A DNA stretch of 64,000 bases, taken from NCBI RefSeq assembly GCF_023074055.1, contig NZ_JADPKR010000005.1, positions 1 through 64,000 of the forward strand, given 5' to 3'. How positions within the stretch are numbered: the first letter of the stretch is position 1; each line of letters opens with the position of its first letter. The translations under genes and the position numbers were made by a program. The DNA comes from Bradyrhizobium sp. 141 (GTDB lineage Bacteria > Pseudomonadota > Alphaproteobacteria > Rhizobiales > Xanthobacteraceae). Positions 43,140 through 52,419 of the stretch are shown here, in pieces. A model generated the notes under the pieces. That model saw only the letters and a list, made by a program, of their open reading frames with translations, had not been told where the DNA came from and searched no databases.

Positions 43140-43835
43140 CTAAAGCGCCATCAGCGCCTGGTTTTCCGATGCGCCAATGGCCGCGATCGCGCCCGACCCG
43201 ACGACCTCGCCCTTCGCCAGGATGACGAACCGATCGGTGGCTCGTTTGACAAGGCTCAGATGCTGCTCGACCACGAGCACGCCGGTTCCGGCGCTACGGA
43301 TTGCGTTGAGCGTGTCGACCAGCCCATCGATCAGCACGGGTGAAAGACCTTCCGACGGTTCATCGAGCAGAATGAGGCTCGGATTGGCCATCAAGGCGCG
43401 GCCGATCGCCAGCATCTGCTGCTGGCCGCCGCTCAGCATCGTACCCAGCCGATCGGCGCGTTCTTCGAGCACCGGAAACAGCTCGTAGATCGTCTTCAAG
43501 GTCCAATGGCCCGCTCTGCCGGTCGACCGGCCCAGCAGCAGGTTCTCCCTGACGGTGAGGTTCGGCAGGATGCGCCGTCCCTGCGGCGCGATCGACACGC
43601 CGAGCTTGGCGGCCGTGTAGCCCGGCAGGCCGTCAATCCGGCGGTCGCGAACCCAGATCTCGCCGGACAGGATGTTGGTCTCGCGAAACACGGAGAGCAG
43701 CAGCGTCGACTTGCCGGCGCCGTTGCGGCCAACCAGCGCGACCGACTCGCCCTCTTCGACCGTCAGGTCGATGCCGCGCAGCACGGTCGAGGCGCCATAG
43801 CCGGCAAACAGCGACTGGATTTTGAGCGCGCTCAT
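43140..43835 (-). CDS. livF: ABC transporter ATPase, LivF type
   Basis: 231 residues from ATG 43835, which overlaps the LivG-type stop (ATGA); the open frame extends upstream through the other gene. Walker A ALVGRNGAGKSTLL, signature LSGGQQQMLAIGRAL, Walker B LILLDEPSEGLSP, and the H-loop in VVEQHLSL. It works with the LivG-type ATPase and the two permeases upstream. Confidence 0.93.
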   Translation of the reverse strand: MSALKIQSLFAGYGASTVLRGIDLTVEEGESVALVGRNGAGKSTLLLSVFRETNILSGEIWVRDRRIDGLPGYTAAKLGVSIAPQGRRILPNLTVRENLLLGRSTGRAGHWTLKTIYELFPVLEERADRLGTMLSGGQQQMLAIGRALMANPSLILLDEPSEGLSPVLIDGLVDTLNAIRSAGTGVLVVEQHLSLVKRATDRFVILAKGEVVGSGAIAAIGASENQALMAL

Positions 43836-44530
43836 GCTGCGGTCCCCAGATACGCCGCGATGACGCGATGGTCGGCGCGGATGGCTTCGGGCGTTCCTGT
43901 CGCAAGATGCCTTCCGAGATCCAGCACAGTGACCATGCCGCAGCAAGCGAACACCGCATCGACGTCGTGCTCGACCACGACAGCCGCGATCCCGCGCTCG
44001 CGGACGAGGTCGCGCACATGCCCGAACAGACGCAGCGTCTCCGTAGCCGACAGACCGGCTCCCGGCTCATCCATCAACAAAAGACGGGGGCGCCCGATCA
44101 GTGCCAGTGCGACGTCGACCCGGCGCTGCACGCCGTAAGCGATACGCCCGGCCTTCTGCTCGAGATAGCCACCGAGATCCATGACCTCAATGACGTCATC
44201 GAGCTGGTCGTCGCCGAGATGCTGGGCGACGAGCTTGAGCTGGTCGAGCACGGTCAGATTCTGGAAGACGCTCGTACGTTGAAACGATCGTGCCATGCCT
44301 TGTCGGCGACGCCAGCTGATCGAACGCTGCGTGATATCCTCGCCGCAATAGCGGACGCGTCCCGACGTCGGGCGCCGCCGGCCGCAGATCGCATCGAGCA
44401 ACGTGGATTTTCCGGCGCCATTCGGGCCGATGATCCCGTGGAGCAGGCCGTCGCCGCGCACCTCGAGATCGACGTCGCTCAGCGCCCGCACCGAGCCATA
44501 GCTGACCGACAATTTCTCGATCGCGAGCAT
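43832..44530 (-). CDS. livG: ABC transporter ATPase, LivG type
   Basis: 232 residues from ATG 44530, with GGAGGGG seven bases upstream. Walker A IIGPNGAGKSTLLDAI, Walker B LLLMDEPGAGLSATE, H-loop VVVEHDVDAV. The signature loop is degenerate (AYGVQRRVDVALAL), as common in LivG. It is shorter than typical LivG (about 255) because the C-terminal tail ends at AAYLGTAA. The start lies one base past the permease stop region, so coupling is tight. Confidence 0.92.
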   Translation of the reverse strand: MLAIEKLSVSYGSVRALSDVDLEVRGDGLLHGIIGPNGAGKSTLLDAICGRRRPTSGRVRYCGEDITQRSISWRRRQGMARSFQRTSVFQNLTVLDQLKLVAQHLGDDQLDDVIEVMDLGGYLEQKAGRIAYGVQRRVDVALALIGRPRLLLMDEPGAGLSATETLRLFGHVRDLVRERGIAAVVVEHDVDAVFACCGMVTVLDLGRHLATGTPEAIRADHRVIAAYLGTAA

Positions 44531-44531
44531 G

Positions 44532-45551
44532 TCAGGACCCCTCCCGCCGCCAGCCGAGCCGCCTCGACAGACCTGACAGCCCGCCGACAACACCCTGCGG
44601 GAACACAACGATGAAGACGACGATGGCGACGCCGGTGAGAAGCTGCGTGAGCCCGCGCGCGCCGAACTCATCCTGTGCAAAGGAGAAGAGCAGTCCACCG
44701 AAAATCGGGCCGAGCGAGCCGGAGATGCCGCCAATCAGTGCAGCGACCAGCGTATTGGTGCTGACCGACAATCCCAGGCTCTCGGGCGACACGAAGCCGG
44801 CATTGAGCACATGGAGGAAGCCGGCGATCGCCGCCACGAGGTTGACGAGCACATAGCCGGTCAGCCGGGGCAGGAAGGTGTTGAAACCCGAGAAGCGCAT
44901 GCGCTCCTCGTTCTCCCTGATGGCGCGGAGCACCGCGCCGAGACGGGACCGTCCGACGCCCCATAGCGCCAACCCGACCAGGACGGCCACGGTCCAAGCG
45001 AGCGACCAGAACTTCGCCGGATCGGCAAAATGGATCGCGTCGATGCCGAGAACCGTTCCGTTGATCCGTACGACCAGTCCATCCGCGCCGCCGGTATAGT
45101 CGCGCAATCCCTCGAGCAGAACGGCATGGCTGATCATCTCGCCGGCGGCGAGCGTCAACATCATGAAGGCAAGCGGGTTGGTTCGGACGATCAATGCGCC
45201 GAGCATGGCCACATAGCCGAGAAGAATCAGGAATGCGACGCCCAATGCCGCCGTCGGCGTCAGGCCCCAATCGCTCATGCCGATCGCGAACAGATATCCG
45301 GCGCCCCCATAAACGCTGGCAGCCCCAAGCGCCACGAGTCCAGCCTGGTTCATCAGGAAGGCGACACTCAGCGCCAACAAGCCCAACAGCAGACCTTCGC
45401 TGCCCAGACGGAGCACGAAATCGCTGGCGAGATAGGTCGGAACGACAGCGCCGGCACCGAGCCCGATCAGTCCAGCGACGATTGCGAGCGATCGCCGCGG
45501 GAGCGGACCGGTGAGCGTTGTCGTCACAGGTGCATGCAAGTCGTCGGTCAT
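44532..45551 (-). CDS. livM: ABC transporter permease, LivM type
   Basis: 339-residue membrane protein. LivM landmarks: LMNQAGLVALGAASVYGGAGYL, then LRAIRENEERMRFSGFNTF (the conserved R-A-I-R-(E/D)-N/D-E loop contacting the ATPase) and LGPIFGGLLFSFAQDEFGARG. About nine hydrophobic segments. Start chosen at ATG 45551; the upstream ribosome site is weak (GAGTTGAG). Eleven bases follow the LivH stop. Confidence 0.92.
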   Translation of the reverse strand: MTDDLHAPVTTTLTGPLPRRSLAIVAGLIGLGAGAVVPTYLASDFVLRLGSEGLLLGLLALSVAFLMNQAGLVALGAASVYGGAGYLFAIGMSDWGLTPTAALGVAFLILLGYVAMLGALIVRTNPLAFMMLTLAAGEMISHAVLLEGLRDYTGGADGLVVRINGTVLGIDAIHFADPAKFWSLAWTVAVLVGLALWGVGRSRLGAVLRAIRENEERMRFSGFNTFLPRLTGYVLVNLVAAIAGFLHVLNAGFVSPESLGLSVSTNTLVAALIGGISGSLGPIFGGLLFSFAQDEFGARGLTQLLTGVAIVVFIVVFPQGVVGGLSGLSRRLGWRREGS

Positions 45552-45562
45552 CGTGCCGTTGC

Positions 45563-46420
45563 TCAACTCAGCACCCTCCCGCGTCCGATGCCGCCCGGCG
45601 CGATCAGCAGTACGACCATCAGCAGGATGTAGGGTACGAGTGCCGCGAGATTGGGCAGGAACACCGACCCCGCGACCTGAACGAAGCCGAACAGCAGAGC
45701 CGCAACGATTGCGCCGCCGATGCTGCCGGTGCCGCCGATCACCACGATGATCAGGCAGTTCACGATCATGACGACATCCATTCCGGGATCGACCGACAAA
45801 TAGGGCCCGGCCAGCACTCCGGCGATACCGGCAAAGGCGGTGCTGAGGCTCGTCACCAGCAGGCTGAGGCGATCGGCATTGATGCCCATCATGCGCGCGA
45901 CCGAAGGATCCTGGCTGACCGCGCGCACATACAGCCCCGACGGTGTCGCGCGGAGCCACAACGCGAGCAGCGCACAGGAGCCGAGTCCCATCACGATCAG
46001 GAAGAGGCGGTAGACGGGGTAAGACAGGTGGAGGATGGTGACCGATCCCGAAAGGATCTTCGGGGCGTCGACGCTGCGCGCCTCGCCGCCGTAGAGGTAG
46101 ATGATGATCTGGCCGACGATGATGCCGAGGCCGAGCGTGACCAAAGCCACTTCGATGTGCGAACGCCGCTGCAACGGCCGCAGTGCCAGATACTCGAATG
46201 CGATCCCGAGCAGCGCCAGCATGATCGGAACGAGCAGCAGCGCCAGCCAGAATCCGCCGACGGTGGCGATAGTATAGCCCAGATAGGCGCCGAGCATGTA
46301 GATCGCGCCGTGACCGAAATTGATGACGTCGCGCAGACCGTAGATCAGGGCAAGCCCGCTCGACAGCATGATCAGCAGCGAGGCGAGCGCGAGCGAGTTC
46401 GCGATCAGAAGCGCGATCAC
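45563..46420 (-). CDS. livH: ABC transporter permease, LivH type
   Basis: 285 residues from GTG 46420, the first gene of the operon. LivH landmarks: LALIYGLRDVINFGHGAIYMLG near the start, YVRAVSQDPSVARMMGINAD (coupling loop) and GGTGSIGGAIVAALLFGFVQ. About eight membrane segments. The leader is 190 bases long up to the operator-like site at 46612. Confidence 0.93.
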   Translation of the reverse strand: MIALLIANSLALASLLIMLSSGLALIYGLRDVINFGHGAIYMLGAYLGYTIATVGGFWLALLLVPIMLALLGIAFEYLALRPLQRRSHIEVALVTLGLGIIVGQIIIYLYGGEARSVDAPKILSGSVTILHLSYPVYRLFLIVMGLGSCALLALWLRATPSGLYVRAVSQDPSVARMMGINADRLSLLVTSLSTAFAGIAGVLAGPYLSVDPGMDVVMIVNCLIIVVIGGTGSIGGAIVAALLFGFVQVAGSVFLPNLAALVPYILLMVVLLIAPGGIGRGRVLS

Positions 46421-46611
46421 GACGGTATTGCCCTGTCATGATGCATCGCCGAGCCGCACACGCCCGTCCGATGCGCCACCAGCCTGCGCGCTTGACCTCG
46501 CAAAGGGCCCTCCTGCCATCGTTCGGCATCCGCAGCGGATATTCGATCTCGCTCCGTGCCGGCCTTCAGCGTTTCCCTGTCCTGTCGGACAATCTCGAGT
46601 TCGATGCTCGA

Positions 46612-46638
46612 TTAGTACACTGGCTTATCATACACTGG
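46612..46638. promoter_or_regulatory. Shared operator-like motif, site e (liv operon/MaoC divergent promoter), partial match
   Basis: TTAGTACACTGG, then CTTATCA, then TACACTGG. The left part matches the other sites (TTAGTAC-CT), the right half does not follow TATTTGA. Instead TACACTGG is repeated directly at 15-base spacing. It lies 192 bases before livH and 158 before the MaoC gene. The weakest of the five sites. I see nothing else in 46421-46795. Confidence 0.4.
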
Positions 46639-46795
46639 TGTCTCCCGCAAATCCAAATCGGGATCGTGCGCTGCGGCATCTCGTACTGGCCGGCGCCTTG
46701 TCCGAGGAGCGCTTGCCAATATTCGTACGCAGCACAACGGTTTTTGAATCTTGCGTCGCGACCGCCACGTCCAGCTTGCATTGCCAGGAGCCCCG

Positions 46796-47662
46796 ATGAA
46801 CCTTGACCATGTTGTCGCGCGGCGTTTCGCGCCGATCCATCAATCCTACGATTGGCGCGATTGCGCGCTCTACGCGCTCGGCCTGGGCATGGGCGATGAT
46901 CCCCTCGACGAGGACGAATTGCCCTACGTCTACGAGGGCCGCGATCAACGCGCCGTACCCAGCATGGGCGTGACGCTCGGCTGGCCGCCGCTATGGATCG
47001 CCGAACCTGAAACCGGAATTGCCTGGACCAAGGTCTTGCATGGCGAGCAGCGCCTCACGCTGCACCGCCCGCTGCCCGTCGGCGGATCCATTCGTGCCAA
47101 CCATCGGATCAGCGCCGTCGAGGACAAGGGACCGATGCGCGGCGCCCTGCTTTACTTCGATACCGAATTGTTCGACGCCATCAGCGGCGAGCGACTTGCC
47201 ACCCTGTGTGCGACGGACTTCCTCCGCGGCGACGGCGGCTGCGGAAACCATGGCTTGCCGCCCGTCGCGATCGCGCCAATTGATGGCAACTCAAAGCCCA
47301 GCACCAGCGTCACGTACCGGACGCCGCCGCAGGCGGCCTTGTTGTACCGCCTTGTCAGCCGCGACTACATGCCCATCCACGCAGACCCCGCGATCGCTCG
47401 CGAAGCCGGCTTCGATCGACCGATCTCGCACGGCTTGAACACGCTGGGCCTTGCCTGCCGCGCCATCCTGAAGCGCTATGCGCCGGGGCGCCCGGAGCGG
47501 ATCAGCACGCTGGCGGCGCGATTTATCGCACCTGCCTTTCCCGGCGACACGATCCGGATCGACTTGTTCGAAACAGACGAGGCAATTCGGTTTCGGGCGT
47601 GGGCGCTCGACCGACAGGTGATGTTGCTCGATCGAGGTGAATGTCGGCTTTTCGATCGTTAA
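46796..47662 (+). CDS. MaoC-like (R)-specific enoyl-CoA hydratase, double hot-dog
   Basis: 288 residues from ATG 46796 (AGGAG upstream). Two hot-dog halves as in hydratase 2 of peroxisomal beta-oxidation and the steroid enzyme ChsH-type. The N-terminal half starts SYDWRDCALYALGLGMGDDP and contains LHGEQRLTLHRPLPVGGSI. The C-terminal half carries the catalytic hydratase motif DYMPIHADPAIAREAGF and PISHGLNTLG (Asp and His). It adds water to a 2-enoyl-CoA giving an (R)-3-hydroxyacyl-CoA. It is divergent from the liv operon and alone on its strand. Confidence 0.9.
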   Translation: MNLDHVVARRFAPIHQSYDWRDCALYALGLGMGDDPLDEDELPYVYEGRDQRAVPSMGVTLGWPPLWIAEPETGIAWTKVLHGEQRLTLHRPLPVGGSIRANHRISAVEDKGPMRGALLYFDTELFDAISGERLATLCATDFLRGDGGCGNHGLPPVAIAPIDGNSKPSTSVTYRTPPQAALLYRLVSRDYMPIHADPAIAREAGFDRPISHGLNTLGLACRAILKRYAPGRPERISTLAARFIAPAFPGDTIRIDLFETDEAIRFRAWALDRQVMLLDRGECRLFDR

Positions 47663-47743
47663 CGCGTCTAGTCCAAGCATCATCGTCCTTGCCCCACTCC
47701 CACGATCCGAGCGACCGCAGCAGCCGAACGGCCGCCTTCCTCG

Positions 47744-48748
47744 TCAACTGGTGATCGCGGGAATGCGGTCGGTCCAACGGCGCCCGCGCAAGCGGGCATC
47801 GACGGCAAGCGAATGGTTTTCCTGTGCGGAGCCGTGACCTATCCGACCGTCGAGCTCCCACCTGATCAAGCCGATCCAGCAGATCGCATTGCCGTAGGCG
47901 CGCCAGGGCGCGCCTGCAAGAGGAACGCCGCGCAACTGATGTTTCCGGCCGCGCTGGTCAGTGACCAGGGCATCGATGACAATCGGGGTAATGCCCAGCC
48001 GCGTCATCGTCATCTCGACATTCATGATCGCCATGACCTCGCCATTCTCGAGCAGATAGCCATGGGCGAAGCGTTGATCCTCGCCAGAGGGTTTCTCGGG
48101 ATCGAGGTGCATGTGGAAGCGAAATCCCAGGGCTTCGCCAAACTGCGCCCAAAGCGAGTTCATCGGCGGGATCTCCAGTTCCGGCCGCGGACCCCAGCTG
48201 TGGTTCATTCTGTCGACGATATCGATCCCGTACTCCTTGCCTCGCAATTTCAGGGTGCCCTTGAAGCGGCCGTGCATGTCGTAATGACCTTTGTAGCCGC
48301 TGCCCATTGACGTCCGCGCCAGGCGTTCCTGCTCGGTTTTGCCGGCGAGTGGATTTTGGTCAGGATCGTGGATATCAAAGGGATCCATGATCCCGATGAT
48401 GTCCATGTGCAACTCGGTGCCCTCGCGTCCGACATAATCAATGCGATAGTCGCGGGGCGGCTTGATAGCTTTTATGCTCAGTCCGTTCGGACCGTGAATA
48501 TGCGAAAATCGTTCCGGTGCCGGAAGGTGGAAGCGAGTGTCGACATACAACGCTTCGAATTCGGTCTCACTGACGGCTCCGATGAAACGGACGTCATTCT
48601 GCATGCACCCGAGGACAGGGCGAACGCAGACGTAAATGTGGCCAAAGACGCGCTCCTCGGGAATGGACACGGGCAGGTAGTAGGTCTCTCCCCAGGTGTA
48701 GTCATCCTTGTCTGTGAAGTGATATTCGAGATCTTGCGCAGTGATCAT
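47744..48748 (-). CDS. Protein of unknown function (beta-rich, possibly lipocalin-like)
   Basis: 334 residues, no signal peptide, no membrane segment. AAGGACGAG precedes the ATG. The chain alternates short strands rich in His, Tyr and Trp: DYTWGETYYLPVSIPEERVF, FIGAVSETEFEALYVDTRFH, LHMDIIGIMDPFDIHDPDQN, MNHSWGPRPELEIPPMNSLW and FRFHMHLDPEKPSGEDQ. This resembles, at the level of impression only, proteins related to CrtC/AttH hydratases found in lipid and terpenoid clusters. The conserved H, W and D residues could form an active site. It is third in a minus-strand operon after a phosphotransferase and an MFS transporter. I do not assign a function. Confidence 0.8.
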   Translation of the reverse strand: MITAQDLEYHFTDKDDYTWGETYYLPVSIPEERVFGHIYVCVRPVLGCMQNDVRFIGAVSETEFEALYVDTRFHLPAPERFSHIHGPNGLSIKAIKPPRDYRIDYVGREGTELHMDIIGIMDPFDIHDPDQNPLAGKTEQERLARTSMGSGYKGHYDMHGRFKGTLKLRGKEYGIDIVDRMNHSWGPRPELEIPPMNSLWAQFGEALGFRFHMHLDPEKPSGEDQRFAHGYLLENGEVMAIMNVEMTMTRLGITPIVIDALVTDQRGRKHQLRGVPLAGAPWRAYGNAICWIGLIRWELDGRIGHGSAQENHSLAVDARLRGRRWTDRIPAITS

Positions 48749-48795
48749 TGGACTCGTCCTTCGCTTTCAGCCCGTTAAGTCATCCGGACCAGGAT

Positions 48796-50088
48796 TTACG
48801 CATCGGATTTTTTGAAGCAGACCGACATGAGTACACCAGAGATCGCGACACTGGCCGCGATGGCGTACATGCCAAGGACGGTCGAACCGGTCGCGTCAGT
48901 TATCAGGCCAAGCATGTAAGGACTGACGAAACCTCCGAGATTTCCGATCGAGTTGATAGTTGCGAAGCCAACTGCGGCCGCCCCACCGATGTAGATGCGC
49001 GCGAGGTTGGCCCAGAACACCGTCGAAGCGGACAGGATACCGACTGCCGCCATCGTCAGGCCGAACAGCGATAACGGAATGCTGGCGCTGAAATAAGCGC
49101 TCATCCCGAACCCGATCCCGGTCACCAGAATGGCAATCGTCCGCACCGCACCTCTTCGTCCTGGGCCATCCGAAAACGGGCCGACAAAAACGACCGAGAG
49201 GCCCGCGGCGAACCAGGGCAGCGCGGACAGCCAGCCGATCGTCATCGTGTCCGAAATCCCGGCCTGCTTGATCAACTGCGGCAGCCAGAATGCGATGCCA
49301 TAATAGCCGATCAGGAGGAAGAAATAGGCCAGGCAGGCCAGCAGCGTCTCCGGCTTCCGCAGCGCATCCCTATAGGTGTGCGCATCGGCCGTCCTCGCGA
49401 GCGTAGTGACGGCATCCTGTGCCACCCGCTTTTCATCGTCGGTCAACCACTTGGCATCCTTGATATCGTTGGCCAGGCCGAAGAGAATGAGTGGCGCGAC
49501 AAGCACTGTCAGACCGCCTTCGATCGCAAACAGCCATTGCCAGCCGGAGTATCCGGCCGCGCCGTGGAACTGCGTCATGATCAGACCCGAAAGCGGCCCC
49601 GCCGCGACGAAGGCGATCGGCACCGAGACCCAATAAAGAGAGTTGAAGCGGCCGCGCTGGCTATCCGGCACCCATTGCGACAGGTAGAGCATGACCCCCG
49701 GCGCGGTCCCGGCTTCAGCCGCGCCGATGACGAAGCGCAGAACATAGAACCAGGTCGTATCCGTCACGAAGGCCAATCCGATTGTAGCAATGCCCCAAGT
49801 TAGAACAATGCGGGCAAACCAGATCTTGGCGCCCACTTTCTGCAGCGCAACGTTGCTTGGAATCTCGAACAGGAAATAGCCGAGGAAGAAAATGCCGGCG
49901 CCGAGGCCGTAGGCAGCATTGCTGAAACCCAGCTCCTGCCGCATTTGCAGGGCCGCAAATCCAACGTTGGCCCGGTCCAGATTGGCGAAGAAGAAGATCA
50001 GAATGAGGATCGGGACGATCCGCCATGCGATTTTGGTATAGAGGCGGTCTACGGCTACGATTGGACTTACGCCAGTTATCGTCGTCAT
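48796..50088 (-). CDS. MFS transporter, anion:cation symporter (ACS) type
   Basis: 430 residues with twelve predicted membrane segments; GGGAGAG precedes the ATG. The N-terminal pattern FFFANLDRANVGFAALQMRQELGFS and YFLFEIPSNVALQKVGAKIWFARI with GAAEAGTAPGVMLYLSQWVP is that of the ACS family (tartrate, galactonate, 4-hydroxyphenylacetate carriers). It probably imports an organic anion used by this cluster. It is the middle gene of a three-gene operon whose promoter region contains the LysR-type palindrome at 51391. Confidence 0.92.
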   Translation of the reverse strand: MTTITGVSPIVAVDRLYTKIAWRIVPILILIFFFANLDRANVGFAALQMRQELGFSNAAYGLGAGIFFLGYFLFEIPSNVALQKVGAKIWFARIVLTWGIATIGLAFVTDTTWFYVLRFVIGAAEAGTAPGVMLYLSQWVPDSQRGRFNSLYWVSVPIAFVAAGPLSGLIMTQFHGAAGYSGWQWLFAIEGGLTVLVAPLILFGLANDIKDAKWLTDDEKRVAQDAVTTLARTADAHTYRDALRKPETLLACLAYFFLLIGYYGIAFWLPQLIKQAGISDTMTIGWLSALPWFAAGLSVVFVGPFSDGPGRRGAVRTIAILVTGIGFGMSAYFSASIPLSLFGLTMAAVGILSASTVFWANLARIYIGGAAAVGFATINSIGNLGGFVSPYMLGLITDATGSTVLGMYAIAASVAISGVLMSVCFKKSDA

Positions 50089-50197
50089 TGTCTCTCCCGC
50101 GACGCTTTGTTGGTTGGCAGTTCACCACGCTCGTCTCGCCGGTTGCCGAGGCCAACCGGAATGCAGGCGCTTCGCCTTCAGCTCCGAGGCTTCGCAT

Positions 50198-51283
50198 TCA
50201 TCGGAATTCCGGGAGCAGATCGAGCACGTTCCAATCCAGCATGGCGGTGACGGCACGGTTCATTAACGCGTGCTTGCGCCTCAATGCTCGCTCATGGGTG
50301 TTGATGTTGATGCCAACGATGTACAGAACCGTGCAGAAGTCGAACAGCATCGCCTTACGATAGTCTTCGCGCGCGTTCTCAAAGGAATATCGTATCCCGA
50401 ACGTTCCGATACGTTCGACGTAACGTCGTAGCAGCTCATGCTCGTTGGCGCGCCTGTCGTCCACGTTCATGCTGTGGCTGACCAGATACGCGAAATCTCT
50501 CATCCCCTTGGACGGACGCACGGCTTGCCAATCGACCGCGACGATCGGGTCTTTGCCGTCCTGCCCGAACAACAGGTTGTCGAGGCGAAGATCGCCGTGC
50601 CCCAGCGTCGACGGCTGGGAGGTAAGCCATTCCTGAAGCGGGACGACGGCGTCGAGATAGGCCTCGCGCGCCGTACGGAAACAATCCGGCACATGCTCCC
50701 CGAACCGCGCCTCCATCTCATTCCAGGCGGTGACATACCTGTCGCGCGACGGCATCACTAGCGGCGCGAGATCCACCTTCGCCATCTTGCCCCAATATGG
50801 GCCGTGCAATTGAGCCATGAGATCGATCGCAAGGCGAGCCTCATCAACCTTGAGGCCCACCGTTTCGTCACCCGGGCGGTGGTTGGGAAAATCCTCGAGA
50901 AGCAGCGCAAAGAATCCGCCGTCGCACGTCGTCTCGGCGAAGTAGCACCCTGGCGCACGAACGCTCGCGGCCTTCAACAGGACATTGTAAAAATCAACTT
51001 CTCGCTGGTAGAGACCGATCGCCTTCGACGCCTTCCGCCTCACCGCGTCGGTCGTGGCGAATTTCACGAACAGGCTGGCCGGTCCCGTCGTCGGTGCTCC
51101 CGATTGTGCATAGCGCAACGTCAATCGAGCAGATTCGCCCGTTTGCCCGAAACCAAGTCCAATCGGGGTAGCCTCGAAGCCATCGACCCTTTCGCTTGGC
51201 GCTATCAGCCGGTTTTCTCGCAAGACGTCCGTCAACCACGCAGGATCGACTTCCCCTAGCGACACAGGAAAGGCAGCGCTCAT
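50198..51283 (-). CDS. Phosphotransferase, ecdysteroid-kinase-like (EcKL) type
   Basis: 361 residues from ATG 51283 (GGGAGGAACG upstream). Kinase-like APH fold: FVKFATT (lysine strand), FFALLLEDFPNHRPGDE (hinge), TLGHGDLRLDNLLFGQDG (catalytic Brenner motif) and IVAVDWQAVRPSKGMRDFAYL (metal-binding DW). The E/N residues and spacing recall the DUF1679/EcKL group, which includes insect steroid kinases and many bacterial relatives of unknown substrate. The gene is divergent from the LysR gene at 51429 and leads the operon with the MFS carrier and the unknown protein. Confidence 0.85.
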   Translation of the reverse strand: MSAAFPVSLGEVDPAWLTDVLRENRLIAPSERVDGFEATPIGLGFGQTGESARLTLRYAQSGAPTTGPASLFVKFATTDAVRRKASKAIGLYQREVDFYNVLLKAASVRAPGCYFAETTCDGGFFALLLEDFPNHRPGDETVGLKVDEARLAIDLMAQLHGPYWGKMAKVDLAPLVMPSRDRYVTAWNEMEARFGEHVPDCFRTAREAYLDAVVPLQEWLTSQPSTLGHGDLRLDNLLFGQDGKDPIVAVDWQAVRPSKGMRDFAYLVSHSMNVDDRRANEHELLRRYVERIGTFGIRYSFENAREDYRKAMLFDFCTVLYIVGININTHERALRRKHALMNRAVTAMLDWNVLDLLPEFR

Positions 51284-51390
51284 CGTTCCTCCCGCAGGCG
51301 ACGTTGCTGCATGTCGTCCTGCAAATTGTTTTCTTGTCGTCAGGGGTAGCACGCCGCTCAAGTTGACGCGTTCGAATCTGCGGTGATAGA

Positions 51391-51411
51391 CTTATCGGTC
51401 AATCCGATAAG
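51391..51411. promoter_or_regulatory. LysR-type operator palindrome
   Basis: CTTATCGG (51391-51398) and its exact complement CCGATAAG (51404-51411) with a 5-base spacer give a T-N11-A LysR box. It lies 18 bases before the LysR ATG and 108 bases before the divergent kinase gene, a typical place for autoregulation and activation of the divergent operon. Confidence 0.7.
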
Positions 51412-51428
51412 ACGTTTGCAAGGTGAGG

Positions 51429-52361
51429 ATGCCACCCATCGAGTTACGTCAACTCCGCTATTTCATGTATCTGGCGGACGAGCTGAGCTTCAGTCGAGCA
51501 GCTCGGAGGGCGAGCATTTCGCAATCGTCGATGACCGACCAATTGCAGCGGCTCGAGGATGTCCTGGGCGTGCGCCTTGTCGATCGGAACAGGCGCAACG
51601 TTTGCCTGACGCCCGCTGGAAGCGTTTTGAGGCGGGAAGGCCAGGATTTGCTCGAGCGGATCGAAGCATTGGCCGACAAGACGCGTGCGGCCGGCGGCAT
51701 TTCCAGGGAGCGGTTGCGTATCGGCTACTCTGAGATGGCTCTCAGTTCGCCCATGCCGCGGATCATCCAGAACTTTCGGCATCGCTACCCCGACACGGAC
51801 ACCATTCTGCTTGAGCAGTCGTCCAATGGCTCTGAACGCGCGTTGCTGCACGGCACCTTTGACTGCTTGTTCGTGCCAGACTTGCAAGCGCACCCAAGGA
51901 TTTCGAGCCTGGGCATTGGCGATGACGCGGTACTTGCATGCATGCCAGACTCCTCCCGCCTGCTCGATAGCCCCTCGGTCTACCCTGAACAGTTCCGAGA
52001 GGAGCCCATCATTCTACCCGAGGAAGGGAGCCGCTTCGGCGATCGAATTATGGCCGCATTTGCGCGCGCGGACGTCCGGCCAAAGATCGCCGCCCGAATG
52101 TCCCGCGCATCTGCGATCCTGACGCTCGTCGCTGCCGAGGCGGGAATTGGCTTCATCCCGCTGTCCCTTGTCGGCCTGGTACCGAGCGGCGTGGGGGTTC
52201 GACCGTTTGCCAACCCGCCCTTGACCATCCCCTTTGCGTTGGTGTGGCGGAACGATCCGGTCAATTGCGTCGTCGAACGCTTCGTCGCGATTGCGCGCGA
52301 AACTGTCGGGCAAGCCGATAAACCAGTGGGCGAAAGGACGACGGCAATCTCGTCTGCGTGA
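51429..52361 (+). CDS. LysR-family transcriptional regulator
   Basis: 310 residues from ATG 51429 (GTG 51423 is an alternative). LysR helix-turn-helix: IELRQLRYFMYLADELSFSR, ARRASISQSSMTDQLQRLED and LVDRNRRNVCLTPAG. The effector domain follows (LRIGYSEMALSSPMPRIIQNF; AAEAGIGFIPLSLVGL). Closest in look to the CatR/BenM-like activators of aromatic catabolism. It faces the operon kinase-MFS-unknown protein across the palindrome at 51391, which is its presumed target. It is the only regulator gene in the catabolic cluster within the window. Confidence 0.9.
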   Translation: MPPIELRQLRYFMYLADELSFSRAARRASISQSSMTDQLQRLEDVLGVRLVDRNRRNVCLTPAGSVLRREGQDLLERIEALADKTRAAGGISRERLRIGYSEMALSSPMPRIIQNFRHRYPDTDTILLEQSSNGSERALLHGTFDCLFVPDLQAHPRISSLGIGDDAVLACMPDSSRLLDSPSVYPEQFREEPIILPEEGSRFGDRIMAAFARADVRPKIAARMSRASAILTLVAAEAGIGFIPLSLVGLVPSGVGVRPFANPPLTIPFALVWRNDPVNCVVERFVAIARETVGQADKPVGERTTAISSA

Positions 52362-52419
52362 AGAACTTCGCCGCGCGTTCATTGCCTCGGGAACGTTGGA
52401 TCCTCCACCGCGAGATCGA

